Positions 17,636 through 26,536 of a stretch of DNA of 64,000 bases are shown one piece after another. Position 1 is the first letter of the stretch; each line of letters starts with the position of its first letter. The DNA is from Oscillospiraceae bacterium. GTDB taxonomy: Bacteria; Bacillota; Clostridia; Oscillospirales; CAG-272. The notes beneath the pieces are model-generated. The model was not told where the DNA came from. It worked only from the letters and a program-made list of their open reading frames with translations, and did no database searches. Made by a program: the position numbers and the translations under genes. Location of the stretch: the NCBI GenBank assembly GCA_015064735.1, contig SVRP01000009.1:25077-89076 (forward strand), given 5' to 3'.

Positions 17636-17664
17636 TTGAAATAAAATCCTATATATGTTATAAT
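17636..17664 (+). promoter_or_regulatory. Sigma-A promoter of the mdh-fum-hdr-frd operon
   Basis: TTGAAA (17636-17641) and TATAAT (17659-17664) with a 17-base spacer; AAGGAGG (17698-17704) and the GTG start follow. No other good promoter or terminator was seen before the FrdA stop, so it may drive about 11 kb. Confidence 0.75.
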
Positions 17665-17709
17665 AATATGGTTATATTTTTATATTTTTCTTTTTTAAGG
17701 AGGTATATT

Positions 17710-18648
17710 GTGAATAAAATCGCAATAATCGGAACAGGAAGCGTTGGTTCTACAATCGCTTACACACTTACAGTTATGGGTATCGCATCGGAGATCGTTG
17801 TGATTGACATTAACAAGGAAAAGGCTCTCGGAGAAGCTCTTGACATTCGTCAGGGTACTCCCTTCTGCACCCCCTGCTCTATCTATGCCGGAGACTACAG
17901 CGACGCCGCCGGTGCAAACATCGTGGTTCTTACCTGCGGTATTGCAAGAAGACCCGGTCAGACAAGACTTGAGCTTGCCCAGACCAACGTAGATATTACC
18001 AAGCAAATAATTCCCCAGGTAACAAAATACGCGCCCAATGCAAACTATATCATAGTAAGTAACCCCGTTGATATCCTCACGTACACCTTCCACAAGTATT
18101 CCGATCTTCCCGAAAACAGAATAATAGGTTCGGGTACTATCCTTGATACTGCACGTCTTCGCGCACGTCTTTCCGAGTACTACAAGATAAGCCAGAAGAA
18201 CGTTCACGCTTACGTTTTCGGTGAGCACGGAGATTCCTCTTTCGTTCCGTGGTCTGTCGCAAACATTTCAAACATCCCGATTCACGAGTGTAAAAAGCTC
18301 GTTCCCGATATGGACCTTCCCGATCTCGATTATGCCGAGATTGAAGATTACGTTAAAAAGTCGGGCGGACGCGTTATCCAGAGAAAGGGAGCCACCTTCT
18401 ACGCGGTTTCGATCTCTGTTTGCCACGTTATCCAGTGCTTGCTCAGCGGACTTGATTCTACTATGACCGTTTCCACCCTTATGCACGGTGAATACGGTAT
18501 TGACGACGTATGTCTCAGCACCCTTTGTATAGTTGGTAACGACGGTATCCGTTGCAAGGTAAACGTTCCTTTGAACGACGAAGAAATCGCAAAGCTCCGC
18601 AAGAGCGCAGATACCCTCAAGGGTGTTATCAACAGCATCAACATATAA
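17710..18648 (+). CDS. Lactate/malate dehydrogenase family, predicted malate dehydrogenase
   Basis: NAD-dependent 2-hydroxyacid dehydrogenase of the L-LDH/MDH superfamily, 312 aa. Rossmann motif GTGSVGS about residue 8, NPVD about 118, catalytic Asp146/Arg149 (LDTARLR) and His173 (GEHGD). The specificity loop reads CGIARRPGQTR: Arg80 falls where LDHs usually have Gln (position 102 in LDH numbering) and MDHs have Arg. Together with fumarase 24 bases downstream and fumarate reductase at the end of the operon this points to oxaloacetate/malate rather than pyruvate/lactate, although the overall sequence is LDH-like. The GTG start follows AAGGAGGTATATT. Confidence 0.75.
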   Translation: MNKIAIIGTGSVGSTIAYTLTVMGIASEIVVIDINKEKALGEALDIRQGTPFCTPCSIYAGDYSDAAGANIVVLTCGIARRPGQTRLELAQTNVDITKQIIPQVTKYAPNANYIIVSNPVDILTYTFHKYSDLPENRIIGSGTILDTARLRARLSEYYKISQKNVHAYVFGEHGDSSFVPWSVANISNIPIHECKKLVPDMDLPDLDYAEIEDYVKKSGGRVIQRKGATFYAVSISVCHVIQCLLSGLDSTMTVSTLMHGEYGIDDVCLSTLCIVGNDGIRCKVNVPLNDEEIAKLRKSADTLKGVINSINI

Positions 18649-18672
18649 GTACATTTTTAAGAGGTGAAATTT

Positions 18673-20049
18673 ATGGAATACCGTATTGAACACGATTCTA
18701 TGGGCGATATGCAGGTTCCCGCTGACCGTCTTTGGGCGGCACAGACTCAGAGAAGCTGCGAAAACTTTAGAATTGGCGTGGACATCGAGACCATGCCCCG
18801 TGAGATAACCCACGCTTTTGGAATACTTAAAAAGGCTGCGGCTCTCGCCAACCACGAGCTTAAGAGTGAAAAGATGACCGCTGAAAAGCTTGAGGCTATT
18901 TCCAAGGCTTGCGACGAGGTGATTTCGGGAGAGCTTAATTCTCACTTTCCTCTCGTTGTATGGCAGACGGGCTCCGGTACGCAGTCAAATATGAACGCCA
19001 ACGAGGTAATAGCTAACAGAGCTAACCAGATAGCAGGCAAGAAGCTTGCTCATCCCAATGATGATATAAACATGAGTCAGTCCTCCAACGACACCTTCCC
19101 CACCGCAATGCACATTTCCGCGGTTATCGCTATTGAGGATAAGCTCATTCCCGCAATAGAGCTTCTTATTGAGACCTTCAAAAGGCTCGAAGCCGAAAAC
19201 GAGGGCATAGTAAAATCGGGACGTACCCATCTTCAGGATGCGACTCCCATTAAATTCAGTCAGGAAATAAGCGGCTGGAGATCTTCTCTTGAGCGCGACG
19301 TTGAGCTTCTCAAACTGGCTGTTGCTCCTCTTCGCGAGCTTGCTCTCGGTGGAACTGCCGTTGGTACGGGTCTTAACACCCCCAAGGGCTTTGACGTTCT
19401 CGTAGCAAAAAAGGTTGCGGAGCTTACCGGTAAGCCTTTTGTAACCGCATCCAACAAGTTCCATGCTCTTACCTCCAAGGATGAGCTGGTATTTGCTCAC
19501 GGCGCTATCAAGGCAACCGCTTGCGATATGATGAAAATAGCTAACGACGTTCGTTGGTTGGCTTCGGGTCCCCGCGACGGTCTCGGTGAGATCTTCATTC
19601 CCGAAAATGAGCCCGGCTCCTCTATTATGCCCGGTAAGGTCAACCCCACCCAGTGTGAGGCTGTTACTATGGTAGCCGTTCAGGTGATGGGTAATGACGT
19701 TGCTGTTTCCATGGCAGCGTCTCAGGGTAACTTTGAGCTTAACGTATTTATGCCCGTTGCGGCTTACAATTTCCTTCAGTCTGCAAGACTTCTTGCAGAG
19801 TCTATCGTTTCCTTTAACAACAACTGCGCTGTTGGAATCAAGGCTAACAAGGAAAAAATGCACCACAATCTTCATAACTCCTTAATGCTTGTTACCGCGC
19901 TCAACCCCTACATCGGATACGAAAATGCGGCAAAGACCGCCAAGAAGGCTTATAAGGACAACATCTCCCTTAAGGAGGCTTGTGTTCAGCTTGGTTTCCT
20001 TACGGAGGAAAAGTTTGACGAGGTATTCCACCCCGAACAGATGGTATAA
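18673..20049 (+). CDS. fumC: Class II fumarate hydratase
   Basis: Interconverts malate and fumarate without iron-sulfur clusters. 458 aa, standard length. Superfamily signature GSSIMPGKVNP about residue 314, TGSGTQSNMNANEV about 97, SQSSNDTFPTAMH about 136 and GRTHLQDATP about 183. The ATG at 18673 follows AAGAGGTGAAATTT; an in-frame GTG at 18664 lies inside that site. It links the dehydrogenase before it to the fumarate reductase at the operon end. Confidence 0.95.
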   Translation: MEYRIEHDSMGDMQVPADRLWAAQTQRSCENFRIGVDIETMPREITHAFGILKKAAALANHELKSEKMTAEKLEAISKACDEVISGELNSHFPLVVWQTGSGTQSNMNANEVIANRANQIAGKKLAHPNDDINMSQSSNDTFPTAMHISAVIAIEDKLIPAIELLIETFKRLEAENEGIVKSGRTHLQDATPIKFSQEISGWRSSLERDVELLKLAVAPLRELALGGTAVGTGLNTPKGFDVLVAKKVAELTGKPFVTASNKFHALTSKDELVFAHGAIKATACDMMKIANDVRWLASGPRDGLGEIFIPENEPGSSIMPGKVNPTQCEAVTMVAVQVMGNDVAVSMAASQGNFELNVFMPVAAYNFLQSARLLAESIVSFNNNCAVGIKANKEKMHHNLHNSLMLVTALNPYIGYENAAKTAKKAYKDNISLKEACVQLGFLTEEKFDEVFHPEQMV

Positions 20050-20071
20050 TTCAAATTTTTTGGAGGTAATA

Positions 20072-20863
20072 ATGAAAGTAAGTTATTTCCCCGGATGTAC
20101 GCTCAGAACAAAGGCAAAGGAGCTTGACCTTTATGCTCGCAGAAGTGCTGAAGTCCTCGGCATCGAGCTTTGCGAGATAGAGGACTGGCAGTGCTGCGGC
20201 GGTGTTTTCGTATCTGCCAAGGACGAGATCGCTTCCAAGCTCTCCTCGGTACGCGCTCTTCGTGCCGCAAGAGACGAGAACATGCCTTTGGTAACCGTAT
20301 GCTCGGCTTGTCATAATGTTATAAAGCAAACTAACCACGCAATGCAGACCGATGAGACCTTCGCAAACAGAGTAAACAACTACCTTGCGCAGGACAAAAC
20401 TCCCACCGAATATCACGGTGAGACCGAGGTTCTTCATTATCTTGAAATGCTCCGCGACATGGTAGGATTTGACAAAATAAAAGCGGCTGTGAAGAATCCA
20501 CTCACAGGAAAGAAGATCGCGGCTTACTATGGCTGTCTTCTTCTTCGTCCCGGCAACGTAATGGCTTTCGATGACGTAGAAAATCCCACGATTATTGAGG
20601 ATTTCATTCGCGCTATCGGAGCGGAGCCGATTATATACGCCCAGAGAAACGAGTGCTGCGGCGGCTACATAGCTCTCGAGGACCCCGCTACCGCAAAAAA
20701 GAGAAGCAACGCGGTTTCCGAAAATGCCGCAAATTGCGGTGCTGAAATGATAGTTACCGCTTGTCCTCTTTGCAAATACAATCTCGTAAAAAACGGTTCT
20801 TCTATTCCCGTTATTTATTTTACCGAGCTCCTTGCTGAAGCGCTCGGAGTTAAGGAGGGCTGA
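20072..20863 (+). CDS. hdrB: HdrB-like heterodisulfide reductase subunit (two CCG domains)
   Basis: 263 aa, cytoplasmic. Two complete cysteine-rich CCG domains: FPGC (Cys9), QCCGG about residue 40 and CSACH about 77; then YYGC about 154, ECCGG about 193 and ACPLC about 230. In methanogen HdrB each such domain binds a non-cubane [4Fe-4S] cluster that cleaves a disulfide. In bacteria lacking CoM/CoB the physiological acceptor is unknown; DsrC-like or other thiols have been proposed. The ATG at 20072 follows TTGGAGGTAATA. HdrC starts 2 bases after its stop. Confidence 0.9.
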   Translation: MKVSYFPGCTLRTKAKELDLYARRSAEVLGIELCEIEDWQCCGGVFVSAKDEIASKLSSVRALRAARDENMPLVTVCSACHNVIKQTNHAMQTDETFANRVNNYLAQDKTPTEYHGETEVLHYLEMLRDMVGFDKIKAAVKNPLTGKKIAAYYGCLLLRPGNVMAFDDVENPTIIEDFIRAIGAEPIIYAQRNECCGGYIALEDPATAKKRSNAVSENAANCGAEMIVTACPLCKYNLVKNGSSIPVIYFTELLAEALGVKEG

Positions 20864-20865
20864 TC

Positions 20866-21258
20866 ATGCACAATAATTCCGAAAAACAAAAGGAACAGCT
20901 TCTTCGCATGAGCGGTGTAAATCCCCTCAAATGTATGAAGTGCGGAAAATGCTCTGCAACCTGCCCCTCTTACGACGAAATGGAATATCACCCCCATCAG
21001 TTCGTTTACATGGTAGAATCGGGGGACATTGAGACTTTGAGAAAATCCGACTCTATCTACAAGTGTCTTACCTGCTTCGCTTGCGTTGACCGTTGTCCCA
21101 GAGGCGTTGAGCCCGCAAAGCTTATCGAAGCTCTCAGACTTTCTGTTATCCGCGAGAAGGGCGCAAATCACCTTAAGGCGGAGGACATTCCCGCTCTCAT
21201 CGATGACGATACGCCTCAGCAGGCGGTCATGAGCGCATTCAGAAAATACTCTAAGTAG
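20866..21258 (+). CDS. hdrC: HdrC-like iron-sulfur subunit
   Basis: 130-aa ferredoxin-type protein expected to carry electrons between HdrA and HdrB. Two [4Fe-4S] motifs: CMKCGKCSATC about residue 23 and CLTCFACVDRC about 67, the latter followed by PRGVEP, as usual in HdrC. No membrane segment. The start is preceded by GGAGGGCTGATC, overlapping the HdrB stop region. Confidence 0.92.
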   Translation: MHNNSEKQKEQLLRMSGVNPLKCMKCGKCSATCPSYDEMEYHPHQFVYMVESGDIETLRKSDSIYKCLTCFACVDRCPRGVEPAKLIEALRLSVIREKGANHLKAEDIPALIDDDTPQQAVMSAFRKYSK

Positions 21259-21275
21259 GAAAGGAGAAAACAACT

Positions 21276-23270
21276 ATGCAAAGAATTGGCGTATTTGTCT
21301 GCCACTGCGGTACCAACATCGCAGGAACGGTAGACGTTAAAGCAGTTGCAGAAGCACTCAAGTCAGAGCCCGGTGTTGTTATCTCCACCGAGTATCAGTA
21401 TATGTGCTCTCAGGCAGGACAGGATCTTATAAAGGCGGCTATTGCCGAACACAAACTGACGGGCATCGTTGTATGCTCCTGCTCGCCCCGTATGCACGAG
21501 GCAACCTTCAGAAAGACTGCCGCTGCGGCAGGACTCAACCCCTACATGGTCGAAATAGCAAATATCCGCGAGCAGTGCTCTTGGGTACATAAGGAAATGA
21601 CAATCGGCACCGAAAAGGCTATAATCCTCGGAAAAGCAGCTATTGCTAAGGTAAACCTTAACGCTCCCCTTACCCCCGGAGAGAGCCCTGTAACAAAGCG
21701 CGCCCTCGTTATCGGAGGCGGTATTGCGGGCATTCAGACCGCTCTCGACATTGCAGACGCAGGCTTTCCCGTTGATATAGTTGAGACCAAGCCCACTATT
21801 GGCGGTAAGATGGCTCAGCTTGACAAAACCTTCCCCACCCTCGACTGCGCGGCTTGTATCCTTACACCTAAGATGGTTGACGTTGCGCAGAACGAGAATA
21901 TCAGAATATTCTCTTACAGCGAAGTAACCGAGGTTGGCGGATTCGTAGGAAACTTCGAGGTTACAATTAAGAAAAAGGCTCGTTACGTAAAGGAAGACCT
22001 CTGTACCGGATGCGGTCTCTGCACCGAAAAGTGTCCTCAGAAGAAGGTTCCCAATGAGTTTAACCTCGGAATGGACAACAGACGCGCAATCTACATTCCC
22101 TTTGCTCAGGCAGTTCCGAAGGTTGCGACCATCGACCCCGACTACTGTACTATGCTCAAGACCGGCAAGTGCGGAGTCTGCTCCAAGGTTTGTACCGCAA
22201 AGGCTATAGACTATCAGGCAAAGGATGAATTTATTACCGAAAAATACGGCGCTATCGTTGTAGCTACCGGATTTAACCCCATTTCCATGGATAAATTCGA
22301 TGAGTATGCCTACTCACAGTCTCCCGACGTTATCACATCTCTTGAGCTTGAGCGTCTTATGAATGCCGCAGGTCCTACGGGCGGTACACTTCTCCGTCCC
22401 TCCGACAGAGAGCATCCTCACACTATCGTTCTCGTTCAGTGTGTAGGCTCCCGTTGCGCAGCCTGCGCCGAAAAGGGCAAGGAGTATTGCTCTAAGATAT
22501 GCTGTATGTATACTGCTAAGCATGCAATGCTTATCCGTGATAAATATCCCGACACCGAGGTTTACGTATTCTACATAGACGTTCGTACTCCCGGTAAGAA
22601 CTTCGACGAGTTCTATCGCAGAGCCGTTGAGGAATACGGAGTTCACTACGTTAAGGGTATGGTCGGTAAGGTTACTCCCGAGGGCAAGAAGCTCAAGGTT
22701 CAGGCTTCCGATCTTATCGCTAACAAGCAGCTCCACATTGATGCCGATCTCGTAGTTCTCGCGGCAGCTATTGAGCCCGACAAGTCGGCTCGTCCTTTGG
22801 CTACTATGCTTACGGCAAGCATGGATACCAACGACTTCTTCACAGAGGCTCACCCCAAGCTCCGTCCCGTTGAGAGCCCCACGGCAGGTGTATTCCTTTC
22901 GGGCGCATGTCAGGGTCCCAAGGATATTCCCGAGACCGTTTCCCAGGCAGGAGCTGCGGCATCCAAGGTAATCGGACTTCTCTGCAAGGACAAGCTCACG
23001 GGTAACCCCTGCGTTGCTCATTCCGATGAGCTTATGTGTAACGGCTGTTCCACCTGCGCAAACGTATGTCCTTACGGAGCGATCTCCTATATCGACAAGG
23101 AATTCAGAATGCCCGACAGAACGACAAAGATTCGTCGCGTAGCATCTGTTAACGAGGCTGTGTGCCAGGGTTGCGGTGCTTGTACCGTTGCTTGTATGTC
23201 CGGTGCTATGGATCTTAAGGGCTTCCTTAACAAACAAATTATGGCGGAGGTAGATGCAATATGCAAGTAA
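21276..23270 (+). CDS. hdrA: HdrA-like FAD/iron-sulfur subunit, candidate bifurcation centre
   Basis: 664 aa; in known Hdr complexes the FAD of HdrA splits electron pairs between ferredoxin and a high-potential acceptor. Order of parts: N-terminal cluster region with CHCGTN, MCSQAG and CSCSPRMHE; FAD-binding GGGIAGIQTALD about residue 147; the HdrA-specific segment GGKMAQLDKTFPTLDCAACILTPKM about 175-200; ferredoxin clusters CTGCGLC about 243 and CGVCSKVC about 299; a thioredoxin-reductase-like middle; C-terminal pair CNGCSTCANVC about 588 and CQGCGACTVAC about 630. All expected cysteines are present. It overlaps the MvhD-like gene by 10 bases. Confidence 0.94.
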   Translation: MQRIGVFVCHCGTNIAGTVDVKAVAEALKSEPGVVISTEYQYMCSQAGQDLIKAAIAEHKLTGIVVCSCSPRMHEATFRKTAAAAGLNPYMVEIANIREQCSWVHKEMTIGTEKAIILGKAAIAKVNLNAPLTPGESPVTKRALVIGGGIAGIQTALDIADAGFPVDIVETKPTIGGKMAQLDKTFPTLDCAACILTPKMVDVAQNENIRIFSYSEVTEVGGFVGNFEVTIKKKARYVKEDLCTGCGLCTEKCPQKKVPNEFNLGMDNRRAIYIPFAQAVPKVATIDPDYCTMLKTGKCGVCSKVCTAKAIDYQAKDEFITEKYGAIVVATGFNPISMDKFDEYAYSQSPDVITSLELERLMNAAGPTGGTLLRPSDREHPHTIVLVQCVGSRCAACAEKGKEYCSKICCMYTAKHAMLIRDKYPDTEVYVFYIDVRTPGKNFDEFYRRAVEEYGVHYVKGMVGKVTPEGKKLKVQASDLIANKQLHIDADLVVLAAAIEPDKSARPLATMLTASMDTNDFFTEAHPKLRPVESPTAGVFLSGACQGPKDIPETVSQAGAAASKVIGLLCKDKLTGNPCVAHSDELMCNGCSTCANVCPYGAISYIDKEFRMPDRTTKIRRVASVNEAVCQGCGACTVACMSGAMDLKGFLNKQIMAEVDAICK

Positions 23271-23695
23271 AAGAATATAAGCCCCTTATCGTGGCGTTCT
23301 GTTGTAACTGGTGTTCCTACGCGGGCGCAGACCTTGCGGGAAACAACAGACTTAACTACCCTGCTGACGTAAAGATCATACGAGTTCCCTGCTCCTGCAG
23401 AGTTAACCCCATGTTCATTCTCCGCGCGTTCCAGAGAGGCGCGGACGGTGTTATAATCTGCGGTTGCCACCCCGGCGACTGCCACTACACCTCGGGTAAC
23501 TACTACACCCGCCGCCGTATGGCTCTTCTCTTCTCTATGCTCGACTACCTCGGCATAGAAAGAGAACGTACCCGCGTTGAATGGGTATCCGCTGCTGAGG
23601 GCGCAAAGTTTGCGGCTACTATGAACGACTTCGCAGAGAAGGTTGCTTCTCTTGGCGAAAACAAGAGATTGGAGGATTTACGATGCAAGAAATAA
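23261..23695 (+). CDS. MvhD/FloxD-like [2Fe-2S] electron-transfer protein
   Basis: 144-aa protein of the MvhD family, the small iron-sulfur subunit that links an electron-donating module to HdrA. Cysteines of the family are all seen: FCCNWC about residue 14, VPCSC about 43, and GCHPGDCHY about 68. The gene overlaps the hdrA end by 10 bases and the next gene by 13, indicating strong coupling. No hydrogenase subunits are present, so the donor is more likely the AsrB-like protein downstream. Confidence 0.9.
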   Translation: MQVKEYKPLIVAFCCNWCSYAGADLAGNNRLNYPADVKIIRVPCSCRVNPMFILRAFQRGADGVIICGCHPGDCHYTSGNYYTRRRMALLFSMLDYLGIERERTRVEWVSAAEGAKFAATMNDFAEKVASLGENKRLEDLRCKK

Positions 23696-24669
23696 CCCGT
23701 GATATTCTCTTAGAACGCGCAGAGGCTCTTCTTGCTGACGGCACGGTTGACCGTGTTCTCGGTTGGAAAAAGGGTGAGTTTGCATACGACGTAACTCCCG
23801 CCGTATTCACTACGGCTGATGAGCTTCGCGCAGAGTTCGTATGGAACGATTTCTGCGGAGCTAACTTCTCCAAGTATCTCATAAAGGAGACCGCAAAGAA
23901 GGACACTAAGGTTCTCGTTTTCCTTAAGTCCTGCGATACATACAGCTTTAATCAGCTCCTTACCGAGCATCGCTTTGACAGAGAAAAGGTTTACGTAATC
24001 GGTGTTCCCTGCAACGGCATGCTCGATCCCAAGAAGGTAAAAGACAAAGCAGAGAGTGTTCTTTCTGTTACCGATAACGGAACAGAGGTCGCTATTGAGA
24101 CTCTTTACGACGGTATCGTTACCGTAGCAAGAGATGAGCTTCTCCCCGACAGATGTCTTAATTGTAAGTCTAAAAAGCATGTAGCCTACGACGAGCTTCT
24201 CGGAACCGAGGGAGACGTTGTTGCAAACGCAAGATTTGACGAGGTTGCCCGCCTTGAGGCTATGACTCCCGACGAGCGCTTTGCATTCTGGCAGAACGAG
24301 CTTTCCCGTTGCATCCGTTGCAACGCTTGCCGCGACGTTTGTCCCGCTTGTACCTGCGAAAAGTGCGTATTTGACAACCCCAATTCGGGTGTTGACAACA
24401 AGGCTCCCGCAAATGAGTTCGAGGAAAAGATGTTCCACATCATCCGCGCATTCCACGTTGCGGGCAGATGCACCGACTGCGGCGAATGCTCCAGAGTTTG
24501 TCCTCAGAGCATTCCTCTCCACCTGCTCAACCGTAAGTTCATCAAGGACATTGACGAGTTCTACGGAGAGTATCAGGCAGGAGCAGAGGCAGGAAGCCGC
24601 GCTCCTATCGTAAACTACGACCTTAACGACCTGGAGGCATCCGAGGCAGTTGAAAGGGGGAACGAATAA
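23683..24669 (+). CDS. Ferredoxin-type protein, Flox-like subunit
   Basis: 328 aa, cytoplasmic. N-terminal 190 residues resemble the domain found in FrhB/formate-dehydrogenase beta type proteins (LKSCDTYSFNQLL, VPCNGMLDPKKV), with a CLNCKSKKH cysteine pair about residue 162. The C-terminal part has CIRCNACRDVCPACTCEKC about 209, unusually rich in Cys, and CTDCGECSRVCPQSIPLHLL about 263. Similar proteins accompany AsrA/AsrB-like subunits in Hdr-Flox clusters. Overlaps both neighbours (13 bases before, 1 base after). The exact Flox letter cannot be fixed without alignment. Confidence 0.78.
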   Translation: MQEITRDILLERAEALLADGTVDRVLGWKKGEFAYDVTPAVFTTADELRAEFVWNDFCGANFSKYLIKETAKKDTKVLVFLKSCDTYSFNQLLTEHRFDREKVYVIGVPCNGMLDPKKVKDKAESVLSVTDNGTEVAIETLYDGIVTVARDELLPDRCLNCKSKKHVAYDELLGTEGDVVANARFDEVARLEAMTPDERFAFWQNELSRCIRCNACRDVCPACTCEKCVFDNPNSGVDNKAPANEFEEKMFHIIRAFHVAGRCTDCGECSRVCPQSIPLHLLNRKFIKDIDEFYGEYQAGAEAGSRAPIVNYDLNDLEASEAVERGNE

Positions 24670-25694
24670 TGCGTAAAATAGCAGTAAACAATCTCGATTC
24701 CCTTTTTGCCGCAATCGCTGCGGAATACAAGCTTTATATTCCCGTTGATACCGATGCGGGGGCTAAGTTCTCCGAATGGAGCGAGGGCGCAAAGCTTTCC
24801 GACGCGCTCAATACTGTAAGAAGCGCAAAGGATTTCTTCTTCCCTCAGACCGAAAATCTTGTCGATTTCAAGATGGAGGGAAAAACCATTGAAATAATCG
24901 ACAACAGAAGCGAGTGCGAGGATTTCGCGGTATTCGGAGTTCGCGCTTGCGACGTTAAGAGCTTTGAGATACTCGACAGAGTATTTCTTTCCGAGCCTGT
25001 CGATACGTACTACAAAAACCGCAGAGACCACGGTGTAATAATCTCCATGGCTTGTAACAAGCCTGCCGAGACCTGCTTCTGCGGAACCTTTGGCATTGAC
25101 GCGTCCGCTCCCGAGGGAGATATAGTTTGCTACAAGACCGACGATATTCTCTATCTTGAGGCTAAGACCGAGAAGGGTGAGAAGCTTCTCGCTCTTGTAG
25201 CGGCCTTGACCGAGGATACCGATAATTCGGCTGTTGAAGCGCAGAAGAAGCTCATCAAGGAGCGTCTTGACAGACTTCCCTTGAAAAATCTCAAGGCTGA
25301 CGCGTTTGGCGACGGCAAGACAAGCAAGTTCTTTGATGCTCCCGAATGGAGCGAGCTTTCCGAGACCTGTCTCGGTTGCGGAACCTGCACCTTTGTTTGC
25401 CCAACCTGTCAGTGCTACGACATCAAGGATTTCAACACCGGACACGGCGTTAAGCGTTTCCGTTGCTGGGATTCCTGCATGTATTCCGATTTCACAAGAA
25501 TGGCGCACGGAAACTCCCGTAACAGCCAGCTTGAGCGTTTCCGTCAGAGATTTATGCACAAGCTTGTGTACTATCCCACCAACAACGACGGTCTCTTCTC
25601 CTGCGTAGGCTGCGGAAGATGTATTTCCAAGTGCCCCATCAATATGAACATTGTTAAAGTTATGAAAAAGCTGGGAGGAAAGGAAAATGACTGA
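24669..25694 (+). CDS. AsrA-like 4Fe-4S dicluster protein, Flox-like subunit
   Basis: 341 aa, resembling anaerobic sulfite reductase subunit A and hydrogenase/Flox partner subunits. The N-terminal domain has FGVRACDVKSFEILD about residue 89 and MACNKPAETCFCGTFG about 127; the C-terminal ferredoxin part has CLGCGTCTFVCPTCQC about 233 and CVGCGRCISKCPI about 311. No sulfite reductase catalytic subunit (AsrC) is in the cluster, so sulfite reduction is not the role. It overlaps the FAD protein downstream by 8 bases; together they would feed electrons from NAD(P)H. Confidence 0.85.
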   Translation: MRKIAVNNLDSLFAAIAAEYKLYIPVDTDAGAKFSEWSEGAKLSDALNTVRSAKDFFFPQTENLVDFKMEGKTIEIIDNRSECEDFAVFGVRACDVKSFEILDRVFLSEPVDTYYKNRRDHGVIISMACNKPAETCFCGTFGIDASAPEGDIVCYKTDDILYLEAKTEKGEKLLALVAALTEDTDNSAVEAQKKLIKERLDRLPLKNLKADAFGDGKTSKFFDAPEWSELSETCLGCGTCTFVCPTCQCYDIKDFNTGHGVKRFRCWDSCMYSDFTRMAHGNSRNSQLERFRQRFMHKLVYYPTNNDGLFSCVGCGRCISKCPINMNIVKVMKKLGGKEND

Positions 25695-26520
25695 CATGAA
25701 AGAAGCTCTCATTCCCGTTTTGGGTGTCGTTACCGATATCCGTATCGATACCCCCGACGTAAAAACCTTCCGCGTTGTAACCCCCGACGGCAAAAAAGCA
25801 TTTGACCACAAGCCCGGTCAGTGCGCTATGCTTTCGATCCCCGGCGTAGGCGAGGCAATGTTCTCTATTACCTCATCTCCTACAAATACCGAGTTCATGG
25901 AATTTTCCATAAAGAAATGCGGTTGTCTTACCGATTGGCTCCACTCTATGGAGGTAGGTCAGCAGGTAACGATCCGTGGTCCTTACGGAAATCCCTTCCC
26001 CGTTGATACTGCTTTCGTAGGTCAGGATATGCTCTTTATTGCGGGCGGTATCGGACTTGCTCCCCTGCGCTCTGTCATAAACTACTGCCGTCATTACCGC
26101 GACAGATACGGTAAGATAGACATAGTTTACGGTTCAAGAAGCATGCAGGATCTCGTTGACTACAAGGAGATAATCGACGAATGGGCAACCGACGCAGGTG
26201 TTAACGTACATCTCACCATAGACCGCGAGCAGCCCGAATGGACGGGACACGTCGGTTTCGTTCCCAACTACGTAAAGGAGCTTGGATTTGATACCAACAA
26301 AACAGCTATCCTCTGCGGTCCTCCCATTATGATCAAGTTCACTTTGGCAGGACTTCAGGAGCTTGGCTTCGACAAAACACAGATATACACCACACTGGAG
26401 CTTCGTATGAAATGCGGTTTCGGTAAGTGCGGACGTTGCAACGTAGGCGCAAAGTACGTTTGCAAGGACGGTCCCGTTTTCCGTTGCGACGAGCTTGACG
26501 AGCTTCCCGACGAATATTGA
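25687..26520 (+). CDS. AsrB/FloxA-like FAD- and NAD(P)H-binding oxidoreductase
   Basis: 277-aa ferredoxin-NADP-reductase-type protein, the likely entry point for NAD(P)H electrons. FAD domain with FSITSSP about residue 59 and RGPYGNPFP about 98, nucleotide-binding GGIGLAPLRS about 119, CGPP about 206, and a C-terminal [2Fe-2S] motif CGFGKCGRCNVG...C about 241. These are the features of AsrB, HydG-type and FloxA proteins. It follows the AsrA-like gene with an 8-base overlap and precedes the fumarate reductase genes by 16 bases. Choice between NADH and NADPH is not readable. Confidence 0.88.
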   Translation: MTDMKEALIPVLGVVTDIRIDTPDVKTFRVVTPDGKKAFDHKPGQCAMLSIPGVGEAMFSITSSPTNTEFMEFSIKKCGCLTDWLHSMEVGQQVTIRGPYGNPFPVDTAFVGQDMLFIAGGIGLAPLRSVINYCRHYRDRYGKIDIVYGSRSMQDLVDYKEIIDEWATDAGVNVHLTIDREQPEWTGHVGFVPNYVKELGFDTNKTAILCGPPIMIKFTLAGLQELGFDKTQIYTTLELRMKCGFGKCGRCNVGAKYVCKDGPVFRCDELDELPDEY

Positions 26521-26536
26521 TAAAGGAGAACATCTC

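Noticed and set aside
17581..17640. Possible Rex (NADH-sensing) operator before the mdh-hdr-frd operon
   Set aside because: TGTTGA and TTAACA half-sites exist but are about 15 bases apart, not the spacing of a Rex palindrome.
20072..23695. Methanogen-type or hydrogenase-linked Hdr/Mvh complex
   Set aside because: Hdr and MvhD-like subunits are present but there are no MvhA/G hydrogenase subunits, and all other genes are bacterial.
23710..24714. Long antisense frame (334 codons) opposite the Flox-like gene, and similar long antisense frames across 22314-23237, 24615-25811 and 27286-28194
   Set aside because: Shadows of strongly biased real genes, rich in Ser, Val, Leu, Cys and without ribosome sites; the sense genes have complete motifs.
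24669..26520. Anaerobic sulfite reductase operon (asrAB)
   Set aside because: The two genes resemble AsrA/AsrB, but no AsrC catalytic subunit is present and the context is Hdr/fumarate reductase.
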